Assembly (NCBI GenBank): GCA_017529875.1
Contig: JAFXNC010000043.1
Coordinates: 99,936 to 163,935, forward strand
DNA from: Ruminococcus sp.
Lineage (GTDB): Bacteria > Bacillota > Clostridia > Oscillospirales > Ruminococcaceae
Direction of reading: 5' to 3'
DNA length: 64,000 bases
Shown here: one piece after another, positions 47,611 to 55,101 of the stretch
Layout: every line of letters begins with the position of its first letter
Position numbering within the stretch: the stretch's first letter is position 1
Position numbers and translations under genes: made by a program
The notes under the pieces: generated by a model
Databases searched by the model: none
What the model was told of the DNA's origin: nothing
Seen by the model: only the letters and a program-made list of their open reading frames with translations

Positions 47611-48334
47611 GTTTGCAAACAGATTCTATAGAACTTTTGTCTGCCCAGTTTATAATGTTATAAATATTATTTACAGGTTTTCCTCCCAATTGGCTTGGAA
47701 AGGTGAGGGATTTAAGTCCAAATGCAAGCACCTCGTCAATTTCTACGGCGCCATCGTTTAACACATGATAAACAAATGTACCATCGCATTTGCCTTTTCC
47801 AAAGTAATACTTGGTAAAATCAGTTGCTTTTACTAAAATATAATTGTTATTAAACAATGCGTCTGCTATATATGAAATGCCATCAATGTTTATAACATTA
47901 TTGCGATGGTCGGTTACCGTACCATAAGGCACTGTGCTGTTATCATCATATTTTGCAGTTCTATAATAACACTGTATGCCAAGTTTCTTGCAGAGGTACT
48001 CAACAGAAGCTGTAGCTCCCGAACAATTGCCTCGCTTGGACACAATAAGGTCATAAGAGCCAGAATGTCCTTCTCCATCGTAATATTCTCCGTCAGAAAC
48101 GAATTTCATTATTTCCACTACCTTTTCATAGGTAGTCATTCCCGCCTTGATTTTTTCAGATACAAAAGCATTGGCTGCAGCTTCTATCTGAGACTCTGTT
48201 ACTCCGGAAGCATAGGTGAAGTCTTTAGCTGAAACCACGATCTCCGCCCCCGCGAGGTCCGCTATATCTTGCGCCCAGCCGCCTGCCAGCATGAGCGCCG
48301 CCGCGGTGAAGGCTACGAGCCTCTTTATAAACAT
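47603..48334 (-). CDS. Signal peptide and transglutaminase-like part of the same split protein
   Basis: A 243-codon frame: signal peptide (1-26; FIKRLVAFTAAALMLAGGWAQ), then a transglutaminase-like domain (about 40-190) with Cys in SKRGNCSGATASVEYL, His in DHRNNVINIDG and Asp in SYIADALF, and finally the beginning of a leucine-rich repeat (GLKSLTFPSQLGGKPVNNIY). It stops in the middle of that repeat while the next frame continues it. ATG at 48334 follows GGGAGG by six bases, so an upstream in-frame codon is discounted. First gene of the cohesin/dockerin block after the degV terminator. Confidence 0.78.
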   Translation of the reverse strand: MFIKRLVAFTAAALMLAGGWAQDIADLAGAEIVVSAKDFTYASGVTESQIEAAANAFVSEKIKAGMTTYEKVVEIMKFVSDGEYYDGEGHSGSYDLIVSKRGNCSGATASVEYLCKKLGIQCYYRTAKYDDNSTVPYGTVTDHRNNVINIDGISYIADALFNNNYILVKATDFTKYYFGKGKCDGTFVYHVLNDGAVEIDEVLAFGLKSLTFPSQLGGKPVNNIYNIINWADKSSIESVCKHV

Positions 48335-48359
48335 ATTAAACCTCCCAAGTATACGCAAA

Positions 48360-48383
48360 CTGCCGCCCACGCACGAGCGGCAG
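48360..48383 (-). terminator. Hairpin after degV
   Basis: Minus strand CTGCCGC / GCGGCAG stem followed by TTTGC, between the degV stop and the next gene. Confidence 0.6.
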
Positions 48384-48403
48384 TACGGATTTTTGTACAG
48401 TTA

Positions 48404-49276
48404 TCAGACCTTCTGCGACTTGAAGATAGCGCCCACAACGTTGGGGCCTGCGTTTATCGCTATGGCGGCGCCGATCTGGAAGAAATCTGCGGGCGGGTAG
48501 CCCAGCTTCTTGGTGAGCGCCTTTGCCAGCTCGTCGCGGACGGCCTCATCACGGCCGTAAACTACGCAGTAAGGGGTCTGGGGGATGATCTCGTCGGCGG
48601 TGAGGTCGAGTATCTTCGGGATAACGGCCTTGTCGCCGCGCACCTTGGTGAAGGTCTTGATCTCATGGTCGTGGATGCGCATAACAGGCCGCAGACCCAT
48701 GACCTCCCCCACGAACGCCGCCGCAGAGGGGATGCGCCCGGATTTGCGGGCATATTTAAGGGTATACATGGCAAAATAGATCACGCAGTTGGACACCCAG
48801 TCCTGGATATAAGCGGCGATCTCCTTGGCGGAGCAGCCCTTCTTGATCTTCCCTGCCGCCTGGATAACAGGCCAGCCGTAGGCGCCGGTGTAGCCCTCGC
48901 TGTCGATGTTGTAGATCTCGAACTTGCCCTTAGCCTCCGGGTTGTTCTCAAAGAAGCTCTCAGCCGCCATGCAGGCGTTGTTGTAGGTGGCGCTGCCCTC
49001 GCGGTTGATAGTTACGTTTATGATATCGGTGTAGCCCTTGTCGTAGTACTCCTTGAAGATCTCCTCATACTCGAAGGCGGTGATCTGCGAGGTCGCAGGG
49101 ATGCCGTCATAGGCGTCCAGCATCTTGTAGAACTTGTCATTGTCAAAATCCACGCCGCTGGTGTAGGTCTTGTCGCCCATAGCCACCTTGAAGGGTATCA
49201 CTCTGATGCCCAGCTCCTTCTCATATTCGGGTGAGATATCCGCAGCCGCGTCGGTAAGCAGTTTTATCTTTGCCAT
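48404..49276 (-). CDS. DegV family protein (FakB-like fatty acid binding)
   Basis: A 290-residue DegV-fold protein. Members bind a fatty acid between two alpha/beta domains and, as FakB, present it to the kinase FakA for phosphorylation and membrane lipid synthesis. Visible family features are KLLTDAAADISPEYEKELGIRVIPFKVAMGDKTYTSG at the N-terminus, the lipid-contacting PATSQITAFEYEEIF (TSQ near 60) and the C-terminal VVYGRDEAVRDEL..IGAAIAINAGPNVVG. ATG at 49276 follows AAGGAG. It is transcribed apart from trmL-pdxY. The lipid bound is not predictable. Confidence 0.93.
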   Translation of the reverse strand: MAKIKLLTDAAADISPEYEKELGIRVIPFKVAMGDKTYTSGVDFDNDKFYKMLDAYDGIPATSQITAFEYEEIFKEYYDKGYTDIINVTINREGSATYNNACMAAESFFENNPEAKGKFEIYNIDSEGYTGAYGWPVIQAAGKIKKGCSAKEIAAYIQDWVSNCVIYFAMYTLKYARKSGRIPSAAAFVGEVMGLRPVMRIHDHEIKTFTKVRGDKAVIPKILDLTADEIIPQTPYCVVYGRDEAVRDELAKALTKKLGYPPADFFQIGAAIAINAGPNVVGAIFKSQKV

Positions 49277-49304
49277 AAGCCTGTTCTCCTTGATCTATAA
49301 TTAT

Positions 49305-49808
49305 TTACCATGTGTATTTTGTCAGTTTGCCCTCGCGTCCGAGGTCGGGGTAGTCCCATTGCCGCAGCACCTCATAGGCGGCTATGGCGACGGAGTTCGA
49401 GAGGTTGAGGCTGCGCAGCTCGTTTCGCATGGGTATGCGCACGCAGTGTTCCTTGTTGTTGTACAGCAGCTCCTCCGGGAGACCCTTGTCTTCCCTGCCG
49501 AAGACGATGTATACGCTGCCCTCCTCGGGGTAGCTCACCTCGCTGTGGACGTTTAAGCCCTTGGTGGTGAAGTAGTACATATGCCCCTCATTGGCAGCCG
49601 CGAAGCTGTCCCAATTTTCGTACTCGTAGATGTCCAGCTTATCCCAGTAGTCGAGGCCGGCACGTTTGAGCTGCTTGTCGGTGATAGTGAAACCGTAGGG
49701 CTTTATCAGATGCAGCGCCGCCCCCGTCACCGCACAGGTGCGGGAGATGTTGCCGGTGTTCTGGGGTATCTGAGGCTCCAGCAGGACGATGTTGAGCCTG
49801 TGCTTCAT
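49305..49808 (-). CDS. trmL: tRNA (cytidine(34)-2'-O)-methyltransferase
   Basis: A 167-residue SPOUT methyltransferase that methylates the ribose of the wobble base in leucine tRNAs. The N-terminus MKHRLNIVLLEPQIPQNTGNISRTCAVTGAALHLIKPYGF is diagnostic (NTGNI..RTC), and the knot region VYIVFGREDKGLPEELL and RIPMRNELRSLNLSNSVAIAAYE forms the SAM site. Length is typical. The start codon overlaps the stop of the pyridoxamine kinase gene by four bases (TTATGA). Confidence 0.95.
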   Translation of the reverse strand: MKHRLNIVLLEPQIPQNTGNISRTCAVTGAALHLIKPYGFTITDKQLKRAGLDYWDKLDIYEYENWDSFAAANEGHMYYFTTKGLNVHSEVSYPEEGSVYIVFGREDKGLPEELLYNNKEHCVRIPMRNELRSLNLSNSVAIAAYEVLRQWDYPDLGREGKLTKYTW

Positions 49809-50659
49809 AAGGCTGTATAGTCGCTGAGCTCACGGTCCGAGCGCAGCCTGTGCAGGTGGGGCTCGAACATGATGCCGTCAGTCCAGTGGGTGCCGTAGCT
49901 GTATGTGGTCTTTATTGTGGACTGTGTGAAGGACGAGGCGCGGTTCATGGCTATGGGCAGACTGTCGCCCCCCAGCAGTCCGCCGATGAGGACGCTGGTG
50001 AACATATCTCCGCTGCCGGAATAGCTGATAGGCACATACTCGTCGGTGAGCTTCCAAAAGCTGTTTCGCTTCTTGTCATAACCCACAGTGCAGATGCCGC
50101 CGTTCATAGGTACGCTGGTTATGACCACGATGCCGGGACCCTTCTGGGACAGCCGTACCAGCCATGAGCGCATAGTCGAGGCGTCGAGGGTCCCCTCGGG
50201 GAACTTCTCCCCCAGCAGGATAGCCGCCTCGGTGAGATTAGGCGTGATGATATCCGCCACCGCCGCCAGCTCGCTCATACGGGTGCAGAGCTCCGAGGTG
50301 TAGGTGGGGTAGCTCTTGCCGTTGTCGCCCATGACCGGGTCAACCACCTTCAGCGCCGCCGGAAAGCTGGCGAAGAAATCGAGGCAGTGGTCGATCTGCT
50401 GGGTGGAGGCAAGAAATCCGCTGTAAATGCAGTCAAATTTCAGCCCGAGGCGCTTGTAATGATCCAGCGCCTGAGGGATGTAATCGGTAAGGTCGCGCAT
50501 GACGAACTCGCCGTAGCCTGTGTGCGCCGAAAGCACCGCCGTCGGCACCGGACACACCTGTACCCCCATAGCGGAGAGCACCGGTATTATAACTGTAAGG
50601 GAGCAGCGACCCACTCCCGAGATATCATGGATAGCTGCGACCTTTTTTGGTCCGGTCAT
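49805..50659 (-). CDS. pdxY: Pyridoxamine/pyridoxal kinase
   Basis: A 284-residue PfkB-superfamily kinase of the vitamin B6 salvage pathway, phosphorylating pyridoxal or pyridoxamine with ATP. The features are AAIHDISGVGRCSLTVIIPVLSAMGVQVCPVPTAVLSAHTGY at the N-terminus, VVDPVMGDNGKSY (Mg/ATP), ITPNLTEAAIL and the anion hole with catalytic Asp, SYSGSGDMFTSVLIGGLL (near 225). ATG at 50659 has only a weak SD (AAGGACTTG). First gene of a two-gene unit with trmL. Confidence 0.9.
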   Translation of the reverse strand: MTGPKKVAAIHDISGVGRCSLTVIIPVLSAMGVQVCPVPTAVLSAHTGYGEFVMRDLTDYIPQALDHYKRLGLKFDCIYSGFLASTQQIDHCLDFFASFPAALKVVDPVMGDNGKSYPTYTSELCTRMSELAAVADIITPNLTEAAILLGEKFPEGTLDASTMRSWLVRLSQKGPGIVVITSVPMNGGICTVGYDKKRNSFWKLTDEYVPISYSGSGDMFTSVLIGGLLGGDSLPIAMNRASSFTQSTIKTTYSYGTHWTDGIMFEPHLHRLRSDRELSDYTAL

Positions 50660-50697
50660 GATCCGTCAAGTCCTTCCAAGCAATAATCTATCATCTT

Positions 50698-50726
50698 ATT
50701 ATAGCATATACCGGCGTTTTTTTCAA
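50698..50726 (-). promoter_or_regulatory. Promoter of pdxY-trmL
   Basis: Minus strand TTGAAA (50726-50721), 17-bp spacer, TATAAT (50703-50698). Confidence 0.82.
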
Positions 50727-50900
50727 TTGTCCGTATTTCAGAAAGTCATGAGTCGTTTCAAATCTTTTCAATGCATTTTGCACAATCCGCCGCTGTTTCC
50801 GTGGGACATATTACGGAAAATGTACTAATGATAAAGTCATTATACAAGCCCGCTGACGCATATTATCAAAGTACACCATACCGCAAAAAGGAGAATGACC

Positions 50901-51317
50901 ATGCTTGAACTGCTGCTGACACTTCTGACCAACAATTTCCTGTTCCTCGCCCTGCACCTGGACGGCAGGACGGTATTCCCGAAGCCCCTCTCAGCCAAGG
51001 CCGAGCGGGAGTGCTTCGAGCGCCTCGCCGCCGGCGACCGCGCCGCCCGTGACAAGCTCATCGAGCACAATCTGAGGCTGGTGGCGCACATCATCAAGAA
51101 GTACTACGCCCTCGCCCACGACCAGGACGACCTGATCTCCATAGGCACAGTAGGCCTGATAAAAGCCGTAAACACCTTTGACAGCAGCAAGGGGAGCCGG
51201 TTCGCGACTTATGCTTCGAGGTGTATCGAAAATGCTATACTATCACGACGGACTTATTTGACGGATATGTTGCAGAGCAGCCGCCCTATATGGATTCGAA
51301 CGCCATCATCCGCATGA
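50901..51317 (+). CDS. sigK: SigK-like sporulation sigma factor, 5' part only
   Basis: The first 111 codons match the late mother-cell sigma factor SigK: hydrophobic pro-like N-terminus (1-20), FPKPLS (SigK hallmark, residues 26-31), LIEHNLRLVAHIIKKY (region 1.2/2.1), QDDLISIGTVGLIKAVNTF and FATYASRCIEN. After Glu-Asn of CIENEIL the reading frame loses all similarity (27 unrelated codons, stop at 51317); the rest of region 2 and regions 3-4 are missing. The break falls at the codons where the skin element splits sigK in B. subtilis. The start is ATG at 50901 with AAAGGAG seven bases before it; an ATG six bases earlier is too close to the SD. Either a skin-type split gene or a truncated pseudogene. 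Confidence 0.88.
   Translation: MLELLLTLLTNNFLFLALHLDGRTVFPKPLSAKAERECFERLAAGDRAARDKLIEHNLRLVAHIIKKYYALAHDQDDLISIGTVGLIKAVNTFDSSKGSRFATYASRCIENAILSRRTYLTDMLQSSRPIWIRTPSSA
51228..51236. other. Putative left junction of a skin-like element in sigK
   Basis: GAAAATGCT encodes Glu110-Asn111-Ala112. Similarity to SigK ends after Asn111. The AATG here corresponds to the AATGA core at the B. subtilis skin junction, as I recall it. The other junction is not in the window. Confidence 0.5.
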
Positions 51318-51814
51318 TAACCCCCAACCTCTCGCTGATACGCTGGCCGGATGCGCCTTCGGGGACAGCCTTGATGTACATACACCGCTTCACTCCATTC
51401 AGTAACGCACTTCCCGCCCCTGATGAAAAAACTCCGGTCAATGACCGCCTGCGATACTATCGAACACAGAGTGGACTTACTCAGTCTGAGGCTGCAATCC
51501 TGATCGGCATAGACCGCACGACCTATATCCGCTGGGAGGGGCAGCCGCTTAAATACTATCCGAGGGACAAGCTCACCAGAGCGGCGGAGGTGTTCGGGTG
51601 CAAAGTCGAGGATATAACAGATCGTTATAATCTTTTCCTATTGAGTGCCCCTGCTAATCTCAAAACACTACGCAAAGAAATGTCGATCACGCAGAGAGAA
51701 CTCGCCCGGGCACTTGGGGTCAGCACCGGGACGGTCAAGGAGTGGGAGCAGGGGGTGAAGAGGATGCAGGAGAAAAGCTATGAGAGGCTGATGATCCTGA
51801 CTCAACCAAAATAA
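51290..51814 (+). CDS. Double-HTH (XRE-type) regulator
   Basis: About 174 residues if ATG 51290 is the start; an in-frame GTG at 51221 would extend it back across the sigK junction. Two XRE-type helix-turn-helix domains: NDRLRYYRTQSGLTQSEAAILIGIDRTTYIRWEG (about 50-85) and LKTLRKEMSITQRELARALGVSTGTVKEWEQG (about 125-160). The N-terminal 45 residues (NAIIRMITPNLSLIRWPD, MYIHRF) are a short domain I cannot name. Probably a repressor of the mobile element. It lies immediately inside the supposed element and overlaps the dead 3' end of the sigK frame. Start choice uncertain; no good SD. Confidence 0.72.
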   Translation: MDSNAIIRMITPNLSLIRWPDAPSGTALMYIHRFTPFSNALPAPDEKTPVNDRLRYYRTQSGLTQSEAAILIGIDRTTYIRWEGQPLKYYPRDKLTRAAEVFGCKVEDITDRYNLFLLSAPANLKTLRKEMSITQRELARALGVSTGTVKEWEQGVKRMQEKSYERLMILTQPK

Positions 51815-51883
51815 CCGCAACAATATGCCGCAGCGGGTGCTGTGGCTTATTTTTTTATAGCAGTAAAAAAAACGAGCCGGTAA

Positions 51884-51925
51884 AACGAAGTTTATAAATA
51901 GAGCACCCAAAATAGAAACTTCGTT
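51884..51925. repeat. 10-bp perfect inverted repeat
   Basis: AACGAAGTTT (51884-51893) and AAACTTCGTT (51916-51925), flanked by GGTAA and ACC that extend the pairing with a two-base bulge. It may be an operator or a recombination site; it is too AT-rich and lacks a T-run for a good terminator. Confidence 0.5.
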
Positions 51926-51960
51926 ACCAGCGGTCGGAGGTACGGTGAAAAATGAATTAA

Positions 51961-51990
51961 GGAGAGCATTGGCCGGTGCTCTCCTTTTTT
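51961..51990 (+). terminator. Terminator after the HTH gene
   Basis: GGAGAGCA / TGCTCTCC stem with a loop of about 8 nt, then TTTTTT. Confidence 0.85.
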
Positions 51991-52170
51991 GCGGGTCGTG
52001 TGCGAAGGGGAAAAGTGGTAGAGATTTCTATTGATAGCATGGTTGACCCGCTAATATTATTATATACGATAAGTTCAAATCACAAAAAAGACTTTTGGTT
52101 TGATCGAGATCATTACTGTCAAAGCGCTGTCAAGTTAATGGCTAAGAATTAGCCACTGCACTTTAGCCCG

Positions 52171-52408
52171 CTAAAACCACACCGCCAATTAGCGTATTTT
52201 CGCTGCTCGCCTAAAACCAAATCAGTCAATCACCTAAAACCAAATCGACACCGAAGGAAAACGCCATTATTATTCAAAACTTGAATGGTTATCAATTCAA
52301 AAGATGAATATTTTTGCATGATTTGTGCCGTTATCCTAAAACCTTTGGTTTTAGCCTCTTTAGAAGATAATATAAATGATACCGGCAGGATAGCCCGCTT
52401 GGTTTTAC
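52171..52408. repeat. Iteron-like CTAAAACCAAATC repeats
   Basis: The 813-bp gene-free stretch 51815-52627 contains CTAAAACCAC (52171), CTAAAACCAAATC (52211 and 52234), a palindrome CTAAAACC-TTT-GGTTTTAG (52336-52354) and GGTTTTAC (52401). The area is AT-rich and has an additional TTGAAT..ATTCAA pair (52280-52302). Spaced repeats of one core in both orientations near a RepA-like gene suggest a replication origin or a multi-operator region. Confidence 0.5.
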
Positions 52409-52590
52409 CCCTTTTGGGAGTGAATCATATACCCGGAACGACCTGATGCCCCTGTTTCACCTGCATTTCAACGGTGTTTCGCCCCTGTTTCATCGCAAAC
52501 CCGAAGCCGAAAGTGCCTGTTTTGGTGCAATAATACACAGCGCCCGGAATTTCGATCAAAAACCAGGTACCCCACCGCAATAAATGAAGA

Positions 52591-52618
52591 CAAAAAAGTG
52601 CCCCGCCTTGTGCGGGGC
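52591..52618 (-). terminator. Terminator of the MazF-like gene
   Basis: Minus strand GCCCCGC / GCGGGGC stem with a 5-nt loop followed by ACTTTTTT. Confidence 0.88.
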
Positions 52619-52627
52619 ATTGTGCTG

Positions 52628-52945
52628 TTAGTGTACTCTCCTCCTGATCAAATCGAGCTGCTCGTCTGTGACCTCTCCGAGCTTGCGGAGAAGCGATGAT
52701 CTGCGAAGTGCGATCACCTTGCCGCAGTCAACCGAGATGCGTCTTTGCAGAAAGGTCTGATTGCTGTCGATAACCACCGAAGAAATGCTGCTCCTGTGCA
52801 TCTGGCTTGTCCTGATCGGCACGACTGTGATCACACCGGGGACTGCGTCAACTACCACGACAAGTCGCCTTCCGCAGTATTTGTCACCGTAGAGTCGGGC
52901 GAGATAGATCGAGCCGGGCTGTGTCCTTGTTAAACTACTAATCAT
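52628..52945 (-). CDS. MazF/PemK-like toxin without visible antitoxin
   Basis: A 105-residue protein resembling MazF/PemK endoribonucleases: PGSIYLARLYGDKYCGRRLVVVVDAVPGVITVVPI (beta-barrel core with GxxxxRxVVVV), QTFLQRRISVDCGKVIAL, and the C-terminal helix RSSLLRKLGEVTDEQLDLIRRRV. Toxins of this family cut mRNA at short sequences. No antitoxin ORF lies immediately upstream or downstream in the same direction, so the antitoxin is elsewhere or the protein has another role. ATG at 52945 follows AGGAGG. Confidence 0.7.
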   Translation of the reverse strand: MISSLTRTQPGSIYLARLYGDKYCGRRLVVVVDAVPGVITVVPIRTSQMHRSSISSVVIDSNQTFLQRRISVDCGKVIALRRSSLLRKLGEVTDEQLDLIRRRVH

Positions 52946-53171
52946 TTTGGGTTTCCTCCTACTATATTATTTGCAGACTCCAGATATCAACTAAACCTGC
53001 TAATATAATCATACAAGATAATCATCAATCTCAAAAAAGAGTTGTTAACATGATATGAACGAACTAAGTGAAAAACGCAGAACCTGTGATAGTAATATAT
53101 ACATCTTGCACAAATGTCAAAGCCGAAATTTGTTAGTAGTCACGATTTTGTTTTCGATTATCAGATATTTG

Positions 53172-53200
53172 TTGACAACGGAAAATTATTGATATATAAT
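53172..53200 (+). promoter_or_regulatory. Promoter of the RepA-like gene
   Basis: TTGACA (53172-53177), 17-bp spacer, TATAAT (53195-53200). It drives a ~300-nt leader. Confidence 0.85.
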
Positions 53201-53364
53201 ATATACAGAGGACAGCCAATCAACATACTTGATTATGTCTTTTACGCAGATTTTATTTTATGACGAAATCCATTTAGGCGGCTCTGCTGCCGATTTATGT
53301 ATATGATATTCATAGCTGTAACTTAACAGCACAATTTATAAGGATGATATATAGTGCGTAATCT

Positions 53365-53439
53365 ACACCGTTGTTGTCGGTGTATGTTGTTATGCGCTAT
53401 TTTTTATTGCCGTAAGGGACTCCCCTTGCGGCTTTTTTT
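53365..53439 (+). terminator. Attenuator-like leader hairpins before the RepA-like gene
   Basis: A first hairpin ACACCG / CGGTGT (53365-53383) within a longer weak stem is followed by a full intrinsic terminator GCCGTAAGGG / CCTTGCGGC plus TTTTTTT (53409-53439), 73 bp before the start of the gene. Copy number or expression control by attenuation is likely; otherwise it ends a short leader RNA. This accounts for the gene-free stretch 52946-53511. Confidence 0.75.
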
Positions 53440-53511
53440 ATTGCAATGATCTGCGGTCATCCGTATCGACCCGAGACAGACGGGACTACCCCGCAGAAAG
53501 GACTGGTAAAT

Positions 53512-54894
53512 ATGTTATCAGATGAAAAACGATTACTTGATCTGCTGATCAAGGGAGGCTATCTAAATGAGCTCAGCAAGGAGCTTTTGCAGAGCAAAGA
53601 GCTGTCAGCTTATGCGGACGGTACTGACCCGCCCTGCAATCTTTCAGAGGATCAGATCGCTTGGGAACTTGAAAATTACAATTCTCCCGATGCGAGCGCA
53701 ACGATTGCTCAGATTGAAGATCAAATACTTAATGATGATTATACCAACGCACCTCCCGAAGCGCTGATTCCGGAGGTACCAAACAGGACTGATCCTCCGG
53801 AACCAGAAAAGCCAAAACCGCCCTGGAAGGACCTGCCGATCAGTTTCCCAACAGGCTTTAAGCGCACTGACGGCATGATATATCCCATGTGCGTTGATAC
53901 CCTTTTCAACCGCTATCCGGGAGATATCAGCAGCCGTGACTACCTGATCGACAACCTGATACGCAAAAACACCTTGACGGTGATAATCGCCGCAAGTAAG
54001 TGCAAAAAGTCTTTTCTTATTCAAGAGCTTGCGCTTTCGATCTGCTGCGGCACCACTTTTCTGGACAAACCGGTGATCCAGGGGAAGGTTCTGCTGGTCG
54101 ATCCGGAGCTCAGACCGGAGTCGCTGGCGGAGCGGCTAAGAGGACTGATCAGCACAATGCCAGGGGTCTATCTAAACCTTGTGAAGGAAAATCTCACCAT
54201 TATCACCCTGAGAGGTGCTGAGAAGAAGGACTACATCAACAACCTCACCACCTACCTTGAAAAGTGCAGATCCCACGGCATAGATTTTGACGCTATCATC
54301 ATAGACAGCGTGTATATGCTGATCGATGGCGATGAAAACAGCAGCACTCAGATGTGCTGCATGATGCAGGGGCTTATAGGTATCGCTGATAAGTACGGTG
54401 CAGTTTTTTGCACTTCCCACGTTTCCAAAGCCACCGCAGCCGGAAAATCGGGGTATGAGGTAGCGGACAGGTCTGTCGGCAGCAACATAGTTGGACGGTC
54501 AAGCGACAACTTGATCTCGATTACACGATGCGATTCTAATGTATCGGATTCCGAGTTTTTCAAGGTTGAGTACGTCTTGCGTGAGGACAAATCTCCCGAT
54601 CCTACCTATATAATGGTCGATGAGTCAGGGGATATGCCCTATCACAAGGTCATAGATGATCCCTCGATGTATGGCCTGACAGTACACAACAGCAGAGCCC
54701 AAGAGCGTAAGGATGCTCAACAGTCAAAGGTCGCTCAGCTTAAGCAGATCATCAACGAGCTGCAAAAGACAAAAGGCGTAGTGCAGCGGTCAGATATCGA
54801 GTCCCGTATGGGCATTTCCTCCAACACCGCAAGGAGTTTGATCTCTCAGGCAGGTTATGATTGCACCAATGGAGTCGTTACCCCTAAACAGTAA
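53512..54894 (+). CDS. RepA-like AAA/RecA-fold helicase
   Basis: A 460-residue protein with an N-terminal unknown part (1-110), a RecA-like ATPase core (about 130-340) of the RepA/AAA_25 hexameric helicase type, and a C-terminal HTH (about 415-455; KTKGVVQRSDIESRMGISSNTARSLISQAGY). Walker A is atypical: LTVIIAASKCKKSFLIQELALSI has KCKKS where GxGKS is usual. Walker B is DAIIIDSVYMLI and the sensor CTSHVSKA. It probably handles element replication or primer functions. ATG at 53512 with AAAGGA upstream is preferred to an earlier in-frame codon that falls directly after the leader terminator. Confidence 0.75.
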   Translation: MLSDEKRLLDLLIKGGYLNELSKELLQSKELSAYADGTDPPCNLSEDQIAWELENYNSPDASATIAQIEDQILNDDYTNAPPEALIPEVPNRTDPPEPEKPKPPWKDLPISFPTGFKRTDGMIYPMCVDTLFNRYPGDISSRDYLIDNLIRKNTLTVIIAASKCKKSFLIQELALSICCGTTFLDKPVIQGKVLLVDPELRPESLAERLRGLISTMPGVYLNLVKENLTIITLRGAEKKDYINNLTTYLEKCRSHGIDFDAIIIDSVYMLIDGDENSSTQMCCMMQGLIGIADKYGAVFCTSHVSKATAAGKSGYEVADRSVGSNIVGRSSDNLISITRCDSNVSDSEFFKVEYVLREDKSPDPTYIMVDESGDMPYHKVIDDPSMYGLTVHNSRAQERKDAQQSKVAQLKQIINELQKTKGVVQRSDIESRMGISSNTARSLISQAGYDCTNGVVTPKQ

Positions 54895-54898
54895 CAGG

Positions 54899-54976
54899 GG
54901 CGCTGAATGCTCTGCCCTGTCGCATTCAGCGCCCAGGCTAAGGACGCTAAACCGGTACACAGCCGGTTTTGCGTCC
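54899..54976 (+). terminator. Two consecutive long hairpins after the RepA-like gene
   Basis: GGCGCTGAATGC / GCATTCAGCGCC (54899-54933) and GGACGC.AAACCGG / CCGGTTTTGCGTCC (54942-54976). Neither ends in a T-run, so they may stabilise the mRNA or serve as recombination or nicking structures as well as terminate. Confidence 0.6.
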
Positions 54977-55053
54977 TGATATACCGATCTTTATACCTTT
55001 ATATATAGTATGCGTGCGCATTTAGTTACAAATTGGTTACAAGAAATATTTAT

Positions 55054-55081
55054 GCGCTCAATGTAATACACCATTGAGCGC
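55054..55081 (+). promoter_or_regulatory. 10-bp hairpin just upstream of the 62-aa gene
   Basis: GCGCTCAATG / CATTGAGCGC with an 8-nt loop, ending four bases before the SD region of the next gene (GGAAAGGAGG). It could control ribosome access. Confidence 0.55.
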
Positions 55082-55101
55082 GTGGAAAGGAGGTCAAGAC
55101 C

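Noticed and set aside
50858..50884. SigE-like promoter (GCATATT and CATACCGC) before the sigK start
   Set aside because: The -35-like match is perfect, but the spacer is only 12 bp and the -10 would lie directly before the SD, so the transcript would lose its ribosome-binding site.
51280..51310. tRNA T-loop-like GGATTCGAAC on the plus strand
   Set aside because: No acceptor, D or anticodon arms can be built around it; it lies in the HTH coding region.
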